A DNA stretch of 19,299 nucleotides, from positions 1 through 19,299 of the forward strand of contig DASTNK010000092.1 of NCBI GenBank assembly GCA_035720945.1. Reading direction: 5' to 3'. This document shows, in pieces, positions 7,356 to 16,224 of this stretch. Position numbers and translations under genes: made by a program. Under the pieces are notes generated by a model. The model saw only the letters and a list, made by a program, of their open reading frames with translations, ran no database searches and was not told where the DNA came from. This DNA comes from SCQX01 sp035720945. GTDB taxonomy: Bacteria; Pseudomonadota; Gammaproteobacteria; Burkholderiales; Burkholderiaceae_B. Position 1 is the stretch's first letter. Each line of letters starts with the position of its first letter.

Positions 7356-8312
7356 ATGGGATTGTTCTCTCGCAACGAACCGGCCGCCAGGTCCAACACA
7401 CGTAAGAACTCGCGCAGTTCTGCGTCCAGCGAGGCGCAAGCGTCCGAGCTCAGGGGGCGTGCAAGGCGTCGCCTGATCGGCGCGCTGGTGTTGATCGTCG
7501 CAGCCGTGATCATTCTTCCGGTGTTGTTCAACAAGCCGCCAGAAAGCGGCAAGACGCCGGTGGTGGCGCAAGTGACCATTCCCGCCACACCGCCGGCCAA
7601 TTCCACGCCACCCGCCTCCACGAAACCGACTGGCGCCTCGCCCGGCACCGCGAGCGGGGGAGCGATCACTTCGGCGCCACTGCCTGCGCCGCAACCTGTG
7701 CAGCCCGGCACCGGCAACCAGGTCGCAAGCGCCCAACAGCCCATCGACACCGCGCCAACCTCCGAACCGGCCGCCACGTCCAACAAGCCGGCTCAGCCGG
7801 AAAAGTCGGCGGTATCCGAAAAGTCCCCGGAAAAGACATCCACGCAGCCCTCAGAGAAAAAATCCGGGAAACCGCGTGAATCCGCCTCTTCATCCAAGCG
7901 GCATGACAACGGCGGCCGCGACGCCGGCAACCACGACACGGAAAAACTCGCCAGGGCTGTTGATCGCGGACCCGGGTCCACGGTGGACAAGGTCAAACGC
8001 ACTGATAATGGCGCTGTCGCGCTGGCATTGTTGCAGGGCCGCACCCCTGGCCAGGCCGCGCCGGCCACGAGCGATCGTGGCAGATATGTGTTGCAGATCG
8101 CTGCCTATACCACCAAGAGCGATGCTGATTCACGGCGCGCCCGTCTTGCTTCGGCGGGTGTCACCAATGCTTATGTCGAGTCGGCTGGATCGGGCGACAA
8201 GCACACATACCGCCTGCGTGTCGGGCCGTTTCCCACCCGCGAGGCCGCTCAGGCGGCTCAAGCCAGGTTGCGCGCATTGGGATATGATAACGGCTTCATC
8301 TCGACCAAGTGA
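7356..8312 (+). CDS. dedD: SPOR-domain membrane protein, DedD-like
   Basis: This 318-residue bitopic inner-membrane protein has a short basic cytoplasmic N-terminus, one transmembrane segment at about 40-58 (LIGALVLIVAAVIILPVLF), a long low-complexity periplasmic linker rich in Pro, Ala, Ser and Lys (about 60-240), and a C-terminal SPOR domain at 243-318 beginning RYVLQIAAY and containing YRLRVGPF. SPOR domains bind denuded septal peptidoglycan, and DedD in E. coli is a non-essential division protein. The assignment rests on topology plus position between folC and cvpA, because the linker is not conserved. The linker contains a run of Lys/Ser/Glu repeats (EKSAVSEKSPEK). The ATG at 7356 has a mediocre CAGGGT upstream. 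Its stop codon overlaps the cvpA start. Confidence 0.85.
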   Translation: MGLFSRNEPAARSNTRKNSRSSASSEAQASELRGRARRRLIGALVLIVAAVIILPVLFNKPPESGKTPVVAQVTIPATPPANSTPPASTKPTGASPGTASGGAITSAPLPAPQPVQPGTGNQVASAQQPIDTAPTSEPAATSNKPAQPEKSAVSEKSPEKTSTQPSEKKSGKPRESASSSKRHDNGGRDAGNHDTEKLARAVDRGPGSTVDKVKRTDNGAVALALLQGRTPGQAAPATSDRGRYVLQIAAYTTKSDADSRRARLASAGVTNAYVESAGSGDKHTYRLRVGPFPTREAAQAAQARLRALGYDNGFISTK

Positions 8313-8797
8313 CCAGTTTTGACTACATCGTCCTGGCCATTCTCGGTGTATCGGCCTTTCTGGGGCTGCTGCGCGGGTTGGTCAAAGAAGTTCTCTCCCT
8401 GATCGCTTACGCCGCGGCATTCGTGGCCGCCATCTGGTGGGGGCCGAAAGTGTCCTCATGGCTGGTTTCCCTCATCGACAATGGCTTGCTTCGCACCGCC
8501 GCCGCTTATGCGGCGGTATTCATTGTGGCCCTGCTGTTGGTGGGGCTGCTCAACGTGACGCTTGGCACTCTCATCGAGAAAACCGGGCTGACGCCGGCCG
8601 ACCATGGTCTGGGTGCCTTGTTTGGGTTTCTGCGCGGCATGCTGATCGTGCTGGCGCTGGTGGCGCTTGCGGGCTATACCCAGTTGCCCAGCGAGCCGTG
8701 GTGGCGCGATGCGCAGTTGTCCCATGCCGCGGTGCAGGGGGTGCGGCAGATCAAACTTATGCTGCCGCCATCGCTGGCCACCTGGCTGCCGTATTGA
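8309..8797 (+). CDS. cvpA: CvpA family inner-membrane protein
   Basis: This small polytopic membrane protein of 162 residues has about four hydrophobic segments (roughly 4-22, 27-45, 63-86 and 103-124). It carries the family hallmark RGLVKEVLSL after the first helix and the FGFLRGML block before the last. CvpA was named for colicin V production; it has been linked to envelope integrity and bile tolerance, and its molecular function is unsettled. The start is GTG at 8309, overlapping the dedD stop in GTGA. No Shine-Dalgarno is obvious, so translation is probably coupled to dedD. purF follows after 29 bases, the usual cvpA-purF pairing. Confidence 0.9.
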   Translation: MTSFDYIVLAILGVSAFLGLLRGLVKEVLSLIAYAAAFVAAIWWGPKVSSWLVSLIDNGLLRTAAAYAAVFIVALLLVGLLNVTLGTLIEKTGLTPADHGLGALFGFLRGMLIVLALVALAGYTQLPSEPWWRDAQLSHAAVQGVRQIKLMLPPSLATWLPY

Positions 8798-8826
8798 ACG
8801 GGTTTCAAAGCTAACAGGGATTCATC

Positions 8827-10296
<1,470 letters not shown>

Positions 10297-10314
<18 letters not shown>

Positions 10315-10348
10315 GGGTTCGTCCGGAAGACAACGCCTGAGGGTTCGT
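10297..10348 (+). repeat. 26-bp tandem duplication spanning the purF stop codon
   Basis: Bases 10297-10322 and 10323-10348 are adjacent 26-mers, starting CCGGAAGAC and ending GAGGGTTCGT, that differ at one base (G at 10306, A at 10332). The first copy holds the last purF codons and the TGA; the second is non-coding. The unit length is not a multiple of three. Confidence 0.95.
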
Positions 10349-10354
10349 CACCTC

Positions 10355-10384
10355 CCTCCCGGCCGCACGCCGGGAGGCCGGTTT
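10355..10384 (+). terminator. Hairpin between convergent purF and dsbB
   Basis: A perfect 9-bp GC-rich stem (CCTCCCGGC at 10355-10363 with GCCGGGAGG at 10369-10377) has a 5-base loop. It sits between the purF and dsbB stop codons. The following plus-strand sequence has only TTT at 10382-10384, and the minus-strand side has no T-run, so intrinsic termination may be weak in both directions. Confidence 0.55.
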
Positions 10385-10863
10385 CAGGCCCGCCGCAGCA
10401 GCGCCGCGAGGCTCATCAGCCCCAGCACGCAGAACAGCCCCAGGCTCCATAAGGCGTACTCGACGCCCAGAATCCTCACCTGCGCATCCATGCAGGAAGC
10501 GAAAATGCCGAACAACCAGGGTAAGTGGGCATCCAGTCCCAGCCCCACCATGAGACGATCGGCGAACGTCTGGCTGCACGAGAACAGATGGGCGGCCACG
10601 TCATACTGGTACCAGGCCGCCAGCACCCCCCCGACGCACAGCAACAAGGCCACCAGGGCCGCCAATCGACGCAAGGACGGCAGCCGGCTCAGCAATATCC
10701 CCAGCCAGCACACAACGGCCACACAGAGGTAGATCAGCCGCTGCATCACGCACCAGGCGCAGGGGCGCAGATTGAACACGTGCTGGGACACCAGCGCGAG
10801 GGCGACGGCGAGAATACTGAGCAGGGCCACGGCGTGGAGCAGGCGGCCGGTGGTTTGAGTCAT
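10384..10863 (-). CDS. dsbB: Disulfide bond formation protein B
   Basis: DsbB is an inner-membrane quinone reductase that reoxidises periplasmic DsbA. The 159-residue protein has four hydrophobic helices, the first periplasmic cysteine pair C35-C38 in RPCAWCVMQR, and the second pair C96 and C124 (FSCSQTF and FASCMD), in the usual spacing. The start is ATG 10863-10861; an upstream in-frame TTG at 10875 would add four residues and seems less likely. The gene lies 91 bases downstream of the MarC-family gene on the same strand and may be co-transcribed with it. Its stop is seven bases from the hairpin shared with convergent purF. I see no reason in the sequence for its linkage to purF; it marks a lineage-specific junction. 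Confidence 0.92.
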   Translation of the reverse strand: MTQTTGRLLHAVALLSILAVALALVSQHVFNLRPCAWCVMQRLIYLCVAVVCWLGILLSRLPSLRRLAALVALLLCVGGVLAAWYQYDVAAHLFSCSQTFADRLMVGLGLDAHLPWLFGIFASCMDAQVRILGVEYALWSLGLFCVLGLMSLAALLRRA

Positions 10864-10954
10864 GATGCGTCCCAAGGAAGTTTGTTGGTGGGTAAAGCGT
10901 GTTCAAATCGGCGACGGTGCGGCGTGGCGTGCCGGTACGGTTTGTTCTCTGTGA

Positions 10955-11665
10955 TCAGCCCGCAGGAGTGTGCAGCGCCGATGCCTGGATGAGCAGGTGC
11001 AGCAGCAGATCCTGCGCGCCATCCCAGACGATCTGCACCCCCATGCAAAGCAGGATGAATGCAGACAGGCGCATGAACACCGCGGTTCCGCTGGGTCCGA
11101 GCCGGTGCATGAACTGTGCCGCGAATTTCAGGCAGAAGTATACGGCCACCGCGGCGACGATGATGGCGGGCAGGGTTCCCGCCAACTTGGTGAGTGTGAT
11201 CGCCATCGTTCTGTCGTGCAATGTCGCGCCCACGGTCAATGCCGCGGCCAGTGTGCCCGGCCCGCAGATCATGGGGAACGTGAGAGGGTAGAACGCCTTG
11301 GCCCTGATCTGGTCCGTGCTGAAAGATTCGACCATGCTTTGCGCGTGCTCGGCATTGAGATCCGACGCGTTCACCAGGCGCCATGCGCTGGCGATGACCA
11401 GCAGGCCTCCACCGACGCGCACGATGGGCAGGGAAATGCCGAAGAATTCCAGCACCAGGTTGCCAGCGATCATGGCGACCGCCAGCATGATTAGGATATT
11501 CACCGCCACCCGTTTGGCGATCTGGCCCCTGACGCTGTTCGGAATGCCTTCGGTCAACATCAGGAAGATCGGCGCGGCAGCCGGGGGATTCAGTATGGGA
11601 ATCAGCGTCGCGAGCGCGAACAGGAAGCTGCGGCTGAAATCGATGAAGAAGTCGTTGATCATCAT
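10955..11665 (-). CDS. MarC family integral membrane protein
   Basis: This hydrophobic 236-residue protein of the MarC/UPF0056 family has about six predicted membrane helices. Recognisable family features are the N-terminal LIPILNPPAAAPIFL, the VRVGGGLLVIASAWRL block, and FYPLTFPMICGPGTLAAALTVGA in the second half. The cellular role of the family is unresolved; an early link to multiple antibiotic resistance was not borne out. I leave the symbol blank because several paralogues are common. The ATG at 11665-11663 overlaps the glnD TGA in ATGA, with only a weak purine run upstream, so it is probably translated by coupling to glnD. dsbB lies 91 bases downstream. Confidence 0.88.
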   Translation of the reverse strand: MMINDFFIDFSRSFLFALATLIPILNPPAAAPIFLMLTEGIPNSVRGQIAKRVAVNILIMLAVAMIAGNLVLEFFGISLPIVRVGGGLLVIASAWRLVNASDLNAEHAQSMVESFSTDQIRAKAFYPLTFPMICGPGTLAAALTVGATLHDRTMAITLTKLAGTLPAIIVAAVAVYFCLKFAAQFMHRLGPSGTAVFMRLSAFILLCMGVQIVWDGAQDLLLHLLIQASALHTPAG

Positions 11666-14310
11666 GGCGCTTCTTGTTGAAGTCGGAGCGGATCGGAGGG
11701 TGTGTCGTCAAGCCCGGCGAGCACGTCGCGCTCGAATCGCAGCTGGGTTCGAGGTATTTCCAGTGCCTCGCCCTCGATGATGAAAATATCCTCGACCCGG
11801 TCGCCAAGCGTCATGACTTTCGCCATTTTCAGGCGCACGCGATGGTGGGCGAAGACACGCGACAGGCTGTGGAGCAATCCAGGCCTATCCGCGGCAGTGA
11901 TGGAAAGCCGCCAAGTCATGCCATTGTCGTCAGGGCGCAGTTCTACATTGGGTGTGATTGGGAAGACGCGGGAACGGCGTGAAACGGGATGTAGTCGACC
12001 GGCCGGCGCATCGGCCAGGCCGCGGGAACCCTCGTCGGTGGCGAGGGCGTTGGTCAGCTCGTGCTCGACCAGTGTCGCCAGGGACCGGTAGTCGCTTTCA
12101 TGCGCCGGAGCCAGCACGATGAAGCTGTCGAGTGCCCAATGATGCATCGTCGTGTGGATGCGGGCATCCTGAATGCTCAATGCCCGCCGATCGAAGTATC
12201 GGCATATCGTCATGAAAAGATCGTCCCGATCGTGGGTGTAGACCATGATCTGCAGCCCTTCGCCCGCGCTGAGCACACGCACCCTCACAACCGGGGCGGG
12301 GGCGTCGATCTGATAGTACAAGTGCCGAGTGTGCCAGGCGATCTCGCTGGCTTCGTGGCGCAGGAAATAGGCCACGTCCAGCTCCCGCCAGAAGGCGTCG
12401 CGGCTGTCGTCACGCAGCCCCATCAGCCGAATTTCGGCGGCGGCGGCCTCGCGGCGTTGGGCGAGCAGAGTGTGCGTATCGGGCTGGGCGCCGCCCAGGG
12501 CATCCAGGGTGAGGTGATACAAATCTTCCAGCAGCTTGCCTTTCCATGAGTTCCAGACCCTGGGGCTGGTGCCGCGGATGTCGGCCACGGTCAGCAGGTA
12601 CAGCGCCGTCAGCCGACGCTCGTTCCCAACCTTGTGGGCGAAATCATGCACGACGGCGGGGTCCGCCAGATCGCGCTTCTGCGCCACGCGGGACATGGTC
12701 AGATGTTGGGCGACCAGGAATTCGACGAGATCCGTGTCTTCCCGCGCAAGGCCATGATCCTGGCAGAACCGCCGGGCATCGTGGGCACCCAGTTCGGAAT
12801 GATCTCCCCCCCGGCCCTTGGCGATGTCATGGAAGAGGGCCGCCACATACAGCAGCCAGTGCTTGTCGAGGCTCGACATGAGTTGGCTGGCCAAGGGGAA
12901 TTCCTGGGCATGTTCGGGCATGGTGAAACGACGCAGATTGCGTATCACCATGAGCGTGTGCTGGTCGACCGTGTAGACGTGGAACAGATCATGCTGCATC
13001 TGCCCCACGATGCGCCGGAAGACGGGAAGGTAGCGGGGCAGGATGTTCAGCATCGTCATGCCGCGCAGCGCATGAACGATGCCGCTGGGCTGTTGCAGAA
13101 TCTGCAGAAACAGGTAACGATTGACCGGGTTGCGCCGGAATTGGCTGTCTATGCGCCGCCGCGCGTGCCACAGGGCGCGCATCGTGCGCGCCGACATGCC
13201 CTGCAGCGAGGGATGCTGTTGCATGACCAGGAAAATGCGCAACAACAGGGTCGGGTTCCGATCGAACCCGTCATCGCGGATGATGTCCAGCCGGTTGTGC
13301 ACGATCTGGAAGTCGTCATCGACCGGCTGTATGCGCGTCTGGGGCTCGGGGAAGAGCCGCTCTTCGATGTTCTGTATCAGAATCGTGTTGAGCTGGATCA
13401 CCACGCGCGCGGCCCAGTAATAGCGCTGCATCAGGATCTCGCTGGCCCGCCGATTGCGGGTGCCCTCGAAACCATAGCGGGCCGCCAACGCGGGTTGTAG
13501 ATCGAAAAGCACGCGGTCCTCGCGCCGTCCCGTCAGGAGATGCAGTTCGATGCGCAGGCGTTTGAACGCCAGGTCGGCCTGCCGCAACGCGCGATATTCG
13601 GCAGGGGTCAACACTTGGGCGCGGGAGATCTCGCGCCAGGTGCGCCCCAGACCGGCGGCCTGAGCCAGCCACAGGATCACCTGCAGGTCGCGCAGTCCGC
13701 CGGGTGATTCCTTGCAATTGGGTTCGAGTGCATACGGGGTGTCATGGTAGCGCGCGTGGCGTTGCAGCAATTCGGCGCGCTTGGCCCGGAAAAACGCCTG
13801 GGGATTTGTTTGTGCGCGCATGGTGCGGATCAGTTCGCGCAGCAGCTCTCTGCTGCCGCACAGCCAGCGCGCCTCCATGAGCGCCGTTTCCACCGTGATG
13901 TCGTTGCCCGCCTCGGCCTGGCAATCATCGATGGTGCGTACGCTGTGCCCCAGGTCCAGGCCCAGATCCCACAGTGCCGCCACCAGATCCTCGAGCAGGG
14001 CGCGGTCGCTCTCGGTGGGTGGGCGCTCGAGCAGGATGAGCACATCGATGTCGGAGTGGGGAAAGAGCTCGCCGTGACCATAGCCGCCCACTGCGGCCAG
14101 CGTCGCGCCCTTGGGTAGCGGGTGGCGCCGGATCAACTCGCGCAGCGTTTGATCAGTGCAGCGCCGCAAGGCGACAAGAAGGGCCTCGGGCCGCAGATGT
14201 TCGCGGAACCGCGCGATGGCCTCGTCGCGCAGCCGGGCCAGTTTGTCGCGCAGGGCTTCGACAAACGAGCCATCCAATGTGTTGGCGGACTCGATGGGGG
14301 GATGCGGCAT
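11662..14310 (-). CDS. glnD: Bifunctional PII uridylyltransferase / uridylyl-removing enzyme
   Basis: GlnD senses glutamine and adds or removes UMP on PII (GlnB/GlnK), controlling glutamine synthetase and nitrogen gene expression. The 882-residue protein has the full family layout. A nucleotidyltransferase domain carries GGYGHGELFPHSDID at 75-89, with metal-binding D87 and D89. The GlnD linker includes ESPGGLRDLQ at 201-210. An HD domain carries HDIAKGRGGDHSELG (H494, D495) for the uridylyl-removing activity. Two C-terminal ACT domains lie at about 686-745 and 800-875 (the second with TAADRPGLLHSLSRVF), where glutamine binds. ATG 14310 lacks a clear Shine-Dalgarno, and no better in-frame start is near. 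map lies 98 bases upstream on the same strand, as in many proteobacteria, and the stop overlaps the MarC-family start. Confidence 0.96.
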   Translation of the reverse strand: MPHPPIESANTLDGSFVEALRDKLARLRDEAIARFREHLRPEALLVALRRCTDQTLRELIRRHPLPKGATLAAVGGYGHGELFPHSDIDVLILLERPPTESDRALLEDLVAALWDLGLDLGHSVRTIDDCQAEAGNDITVETALMEARWLCGSRELLRELIRTMRAQTNPQAFFRAKRAELLQRHARYHDTPYALEPNCKESPGGLRDLQVILWLAQAAGLGRTWREISRAQVLTPAEYRALRQADLAFKRLRIELHLLTGRREDRVLFDLQPALAARYGFEGTRNRRASEILMQRYYWAARVVIQLNTILIQNIEERLFPEPQTRIQPVDDDFQIVHNRLDIIRDDGFDRNPTLLLRIFLVMQQHPSLQGMSARTMRALWHARRRIDSQFRRNPVNRYLFLQILQQPSGIVHALRGMTMLNILPRYLPVFRRIVGQMQHDLFHVYTVDQHTLMVIRNLRRFTMPEHAQEFPLASQLMSSLDKHWLLYVAALFHDIAKGRGGDHSELGAHDARRFCQDHGLAREDTDLVEFLVAQHLTMSRVAQKRDLADPAVVHDFAHKVGNERRLTALYLLTVADIRGTSPRVWNSWKGKLLEDLYHLTLDALGGAQPDTHTLLAQRREAAAAEIRLMGLRDDSRDAFWRELDVAYFLRHEASEIAWHTRHLYYQIDAPAPVVRVRVLSAGEGLQIMVYTHDRDDLFMTICRYFDRRALSIQDARIHTTMHHWALDSFIVLAPAHESDYRSLATLVEHELTNALATDEGSRGLADAPAGRLHPVSRRSRVFPITPNVELRPDDNGMTWRLSITAADRPGLLHSLSRVFAHHRVRLKMAKVMTLGDRVEDIFIIEGEALEIPRTQLRFERDVLAGLDDTPSDPLRLQQEAP

Positions 14311-14408
14311 GGGGTGCGATCCGGTTAGTGCCGGTTCACGCCAACGAAAGAGCCCCGACGGCCCTCCGTGTGACGGCGGCTCGGCGCCCCGACCTCCGGG
14401 TCATTGCT

Positions 14409-15224
14409 TCACGCGACGGCCGACGCGTTCAGCACGGCTGGCGGAGGCGGCATGCCGTCGGACACAGTGAGGACCTCGTAGCCATCTTCCGTGACCAGAA
14501 TGCTATGCTCCCATTGCGCTGAGAGGCTGTGGTCGCGTGTGACGACCGTCCAGCCGTCGGCGAGCTGGCGGATATCCTTGCGGCCCGCGTTGATCATGGG
14601 CTCGATCGTGAAAATCAGACCGGGTTCAAGCCGGACACCAGTGCCGGGTTTGCCATAATGCAGCACCTGGGGGTCTTGGTGAAACTTCCGGCCGACGCCA
14701 TGGCCGCAATATTCACGCACCACCGAAAAGCCGGCTTTTTCAGCGTGTTTCTGGATGACATGGCCGATATCGCCCAGTGTGGCACCTGGCCGGACCTTGT
14801 CTATGCCCAGCCACATGCATTCGTAGGTGGTTTCGGCGAGCCGCCGCGCCAGTATGGAGGGTTCGCCCACATAGTACATGCGGCTGGTGTCACCGAACCA
14901 GCCATCCTTGATGATGGTGACGTCGATGTTCATGATGTCGCCGTTCTTCAGGACCTTGTCACCGGGGATGCCGTGGCATATGACATGGTTGACCGACGTG
15001 CAGATGGAGCTCGGAAACGGCGGGTATCCAGGCGGCGCATACCCCACCGTGGCCGATTTCACCTTCAGTGTGTTGTTGATGTAATCAAGACACAAGCGAT
15101 CGAGTTCGGCGGTGGTGACGCCAGGTTGAACGTGGGGTGTGATGAAATCCAGGACGCTCGCGGCCTCTTGGCAGGCCAGCCGCATCTTGTTCAGGTCTTC
15201 CGGGTCGGTAACGAGGCTGAGCAT
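14409..15224 (-). CDS. map: Methionine aminopeptidase, type I
   Basis: Map removes the initiator methionine from nascent proteins. The 271-residue type I enzyme has all five metal ligands: D101, D112, H175, E208 and E239 (in NIDVTII, FGDTSRM, GHGVGR, TIEPM and QWEHSI). The substrate-side histidine H83 is in VICHGIPG. These numbers are offset by four from E. coli Map. The C-terminus carries about 15 extra residues rich in Pro and Ala. ATG 15224-15222 is used, but no Shine-Dalgarno is visible before it. A perfect TATAAT on the minus strand at 15264-15259 would give a leader of about 28 bases. It is divergent from rpsB, the classic proteobacterial arrangement, and is followed by glnD. Confidence 0.96.
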   Translation of the reverse strand: MLSLVTDPEDLNKMRLACQEAASVLDFITPHVQPGVTTAELDRLCLDYINNTLKVKSATVGYAPPGYPPFPSSICTSVNHVICHGIPGDKVLKNGDIMNIDVTIIKDGWFGDTSRMYYVGEPSILARRLAETTYECMWLGIDKVRPGATLGDIGHVIQKHAEKAGFSVVREYCGHGVGRKFHQDPQVLHYGKPGTGVRLEPGLIFTIEPMINAGRKDIRQLADGWTVVTRDHSLSAQWEHSILVTEDGYEVLTVSDGMPPPPAVLNASAVA

Positions 15225-15230
15225 GGCAAC

Positions 15231-15260
15231 TTGAGGAAAATGTGCTAAAGATAGTAGAAT
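15231..15260 (+). promoter_or_regulatory. Candidate rpsB promoter
   Basis: TTGAGG at 15231-15236 and TAGAAT at 15255-15260 are separated by 18 bases and match sigma-70 elements at four and five of six positions. Start would be near 15267, leaving an rpsB leader of about 110 bases. An alternative is TTGAAG at 15272-15277 with TATTCG at 15296-15301, which has a poorer -10. Confidence 0.5.
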
Positions 15261-15264
15261 TATA
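15259..15264 (-). promoter_or_regulatory. Promoter -10 for map (TATAAT)
   Basis: A perfect TATAAT lies on the minus strand at 15264-15259. A -35 at the right distance is poor (TTTCTT at 15286-15281 with spacing 16). Transcription would start about 28 bases before the map ATG. It overlaps the proposed rpsB -10 on the other strand by two bases. Confidence 0.6.
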
Positions 15265-15305
15265 GGCTTTCTTGAAGTTTAAGAAAGAGATTCGTTATTC
15301 GCGTG

Positions 15306-15341
15306 CGTGGCCACGACAGGGTGTCCGGATTTTCCGGATAC
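15306..15341 (+). promoter_or_regulatory. Structured rpsB leader, two hairpin elements
   Basis: The leader contains the palindrome CGTGGCCACG at 15306-15315. A 9-bp hairpin follows (15321-15329 with 15333-15341, three-T loop, one G-T wobble). In E. coli, S2 represses rpsB-tsf through the rpsB leader; whether these elements are a comparable S2 target is inference. They end 36 bases before the start codon. Confidence 0.45.
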
Positions 15342-15377
15342 AGGCTTCGTACAAGACCCAACCCTCGGAGAAATCAA

Positions 15378-16133
15378 ATGTCCCTGATGCGTGAAATGCT
15401 GGAAGCGGGTGTGCACTTTGGCCACCAGACTCGTTACTGGAACCCGAAAATGGCGCCGTTCATTTTCGGCCAGCGTAACAAGATTCATATCATCAACCTG
15501 GAACAAACGGTTGCCCTGTACCAGGATGCCACGAAGTTCGTGCGCCAGGTGGCGGCCAAGGGCGGCACGGTGCTGTTCGTGGGCACCAAGCGCGCTGCCC
15601 GCGAACTGGTCGCCGCCGAAGCGGCCCGTTGCGGGATGCCTTATGTCGATAGCCGCTGGCTCGGCGGCATGATGACCAATTTCAAGACGGTCAAGAGTTC
15701 GGTGAAGCGCCTGAAGGAAATGGAAGTCCAGCAGGCGGAAGGCGCGACCGAGCGCATGAGCAAGAAAGAAGCGCTCATGTTCGAACGTGAACTGGCCAAG
15801 CTGAACAAGTCGATCGGCGGCATCAAGGACATGAACACGCTGCCCGACGCGCTGTTCGTGATCGACGTGGGTTATCACAAGATCGCGGTGGCGGAAGCCA
15901 ACACCCTGGGCATTCCCGTGGTGGCCGTGGTCGATTCCAACCATTCGCCGGACGGCATCGCGTATGTGATCCCCGGTAACGACGATTCCGCCAAGGCGAT
16001 CGCGCTGTACGCGCACGGCATGGCCGACGCCGTGCTTGAAGGCCGCGAACAGAACCTGAATGGCCTTGTCGAGGAAATCGGCGAAGGCGGCGAGGAATTC
16101 ATCGAGGTCGAATCCGAGCCTGAGCAAGAGTAA
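15378..16133 (+). CDS. rpsB: 30S ribosomal protein S2
   Basis: S2 is a late-assembling 30S protein near the head-body junction, needed for S1 binding. The 251-residue protein begins MSLMREMLEAGVHFGHQTRYWNPKM and contains the family blocks NKIHIINLEQT, FVGTKRAARE, YVDSRWLGGMMTNF, ALFVIDVGYHKIAV and the VVDSNHSPDGI-IPGNDDS region, followed by an acidic C-terminal tail (EEFIEVESEPEQE). E. coli S2 has 241 residues. ATG 15378 has GGAG at 15367-15370, seven bases upstream; an in-frame GTG at 15303 would run through the leader hairpin and is rejected. tsf follows after 132 bases containing two hairpins. Confidence 0.98.
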   Translation: MSLMREMLEAGVHFGHQTRYWNPKMAPFIFGQRNKIHIINLEQTVALYQDATKFVRQVAAKGGTVLFVGTKRAARELVAAEAARCGMPYVDSRWLGGMMTNFKTVKSSVKRLKEMEVQQAEGATERMSKKEALMFERELAKLNKSIGGIKDMNTLPDALFVIDVGYHKIAVAEANTLGIPVVAVVDSNHSPDGIAYVIPGNDDSAKAIALYAHGMADAVLEGREQNLNGLVEEIGEGGEEFIEVESEPEQE

Positions 16134-16142
16134 TCGACTGAG

Positions 16143-16170
16143 CGCATCCGGGCAGGCCCCGGATGCGTTT
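16143..16170 (+). terminator. First rpsB-tsf intergenic hairpin (attenuator candidate)
   Basis: A perfect 10-bp stem (CGCATCCGGG at 16143-16152 with CCCGGATGCG at 16158-16167) has a 5-base loop and is followed by TTTC. It lies 10 bases after the rpsB stop. The T-run is short, so partial termination, as at the known rpsB-tsf attenuator of E. coli, is more likely than complete stopping. Confidence 0.65.
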
Positions 16171-16191
16171 CACGCCCCGCGCGAGGGTAGA

Positions 16192-16220
16192 TTGGCGGGA
16201 TGTGCGCATCCCGCTTTGAT
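16192..16220 (+). promoter_or_regulatory. Possible tsf promoter overlapping the second hairpin
   Basis: TTGGCG at 16192-16197 and TTTGAT at 16215-16220 are 17 bases apart, and each matches the sigma-70 consensus at four of six positions. It would supply tsf transcripts independent of rpsB. The match is modest. Confidence 0.3.
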
Positions 16221-16224
16221 TTTT
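16195..16224 (+). terminator. Second rpsB-tsf intergenic hairpin with T-tract
   Basis: A perfect 8-bp stem (GCGGGATG at 16195-16202 with CATCCCGC at 16207-16214) has a TGCG loop and is followed by TTTGATTTTT. This is the better intrinsic terminator of the pair and ends about 40 bases before the tsf GTG. Confidence 0.6.

Noticed and set aside
7795..7875. Lys/Ser/Glu repeats in the DedD-like linker
   Set aside because: This is ordinary low-complexity linker sequence for SPOR proteins, not a distinct domain or repeat array.
10864..10875. A TTG start for dsbB four codons upstream
   Set aside because: TTG is a rare start, and the following ATG fits the family N-terminus equally well.
12634..13500. 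A 288-codon plus-strand frame opposite glnD
   Set aside because: GlnD is complete and conserved on the other strand; this frame has no domain and no promoter or ribosome-binding site.
14311..14408. Inverted repeat (GAGCC/GGCTC) and repeated GCCCCGAC in the map-glnD gap
   Set aside because: Only five pairs form around a long loop and the T-run is short; it is not convincing as a terminator or operator.
14529..15248. A 239-codon plus-strand frame opposite map
   Set aside because: It is an antisense shadow of map, and its end runs through the map/rpsB promoter region.
15279..16127. A 282-codon minus-strand frame opposite rpsB
   Set aside because: It mirrors rpsB codon use, and its product shows no recognisable family.
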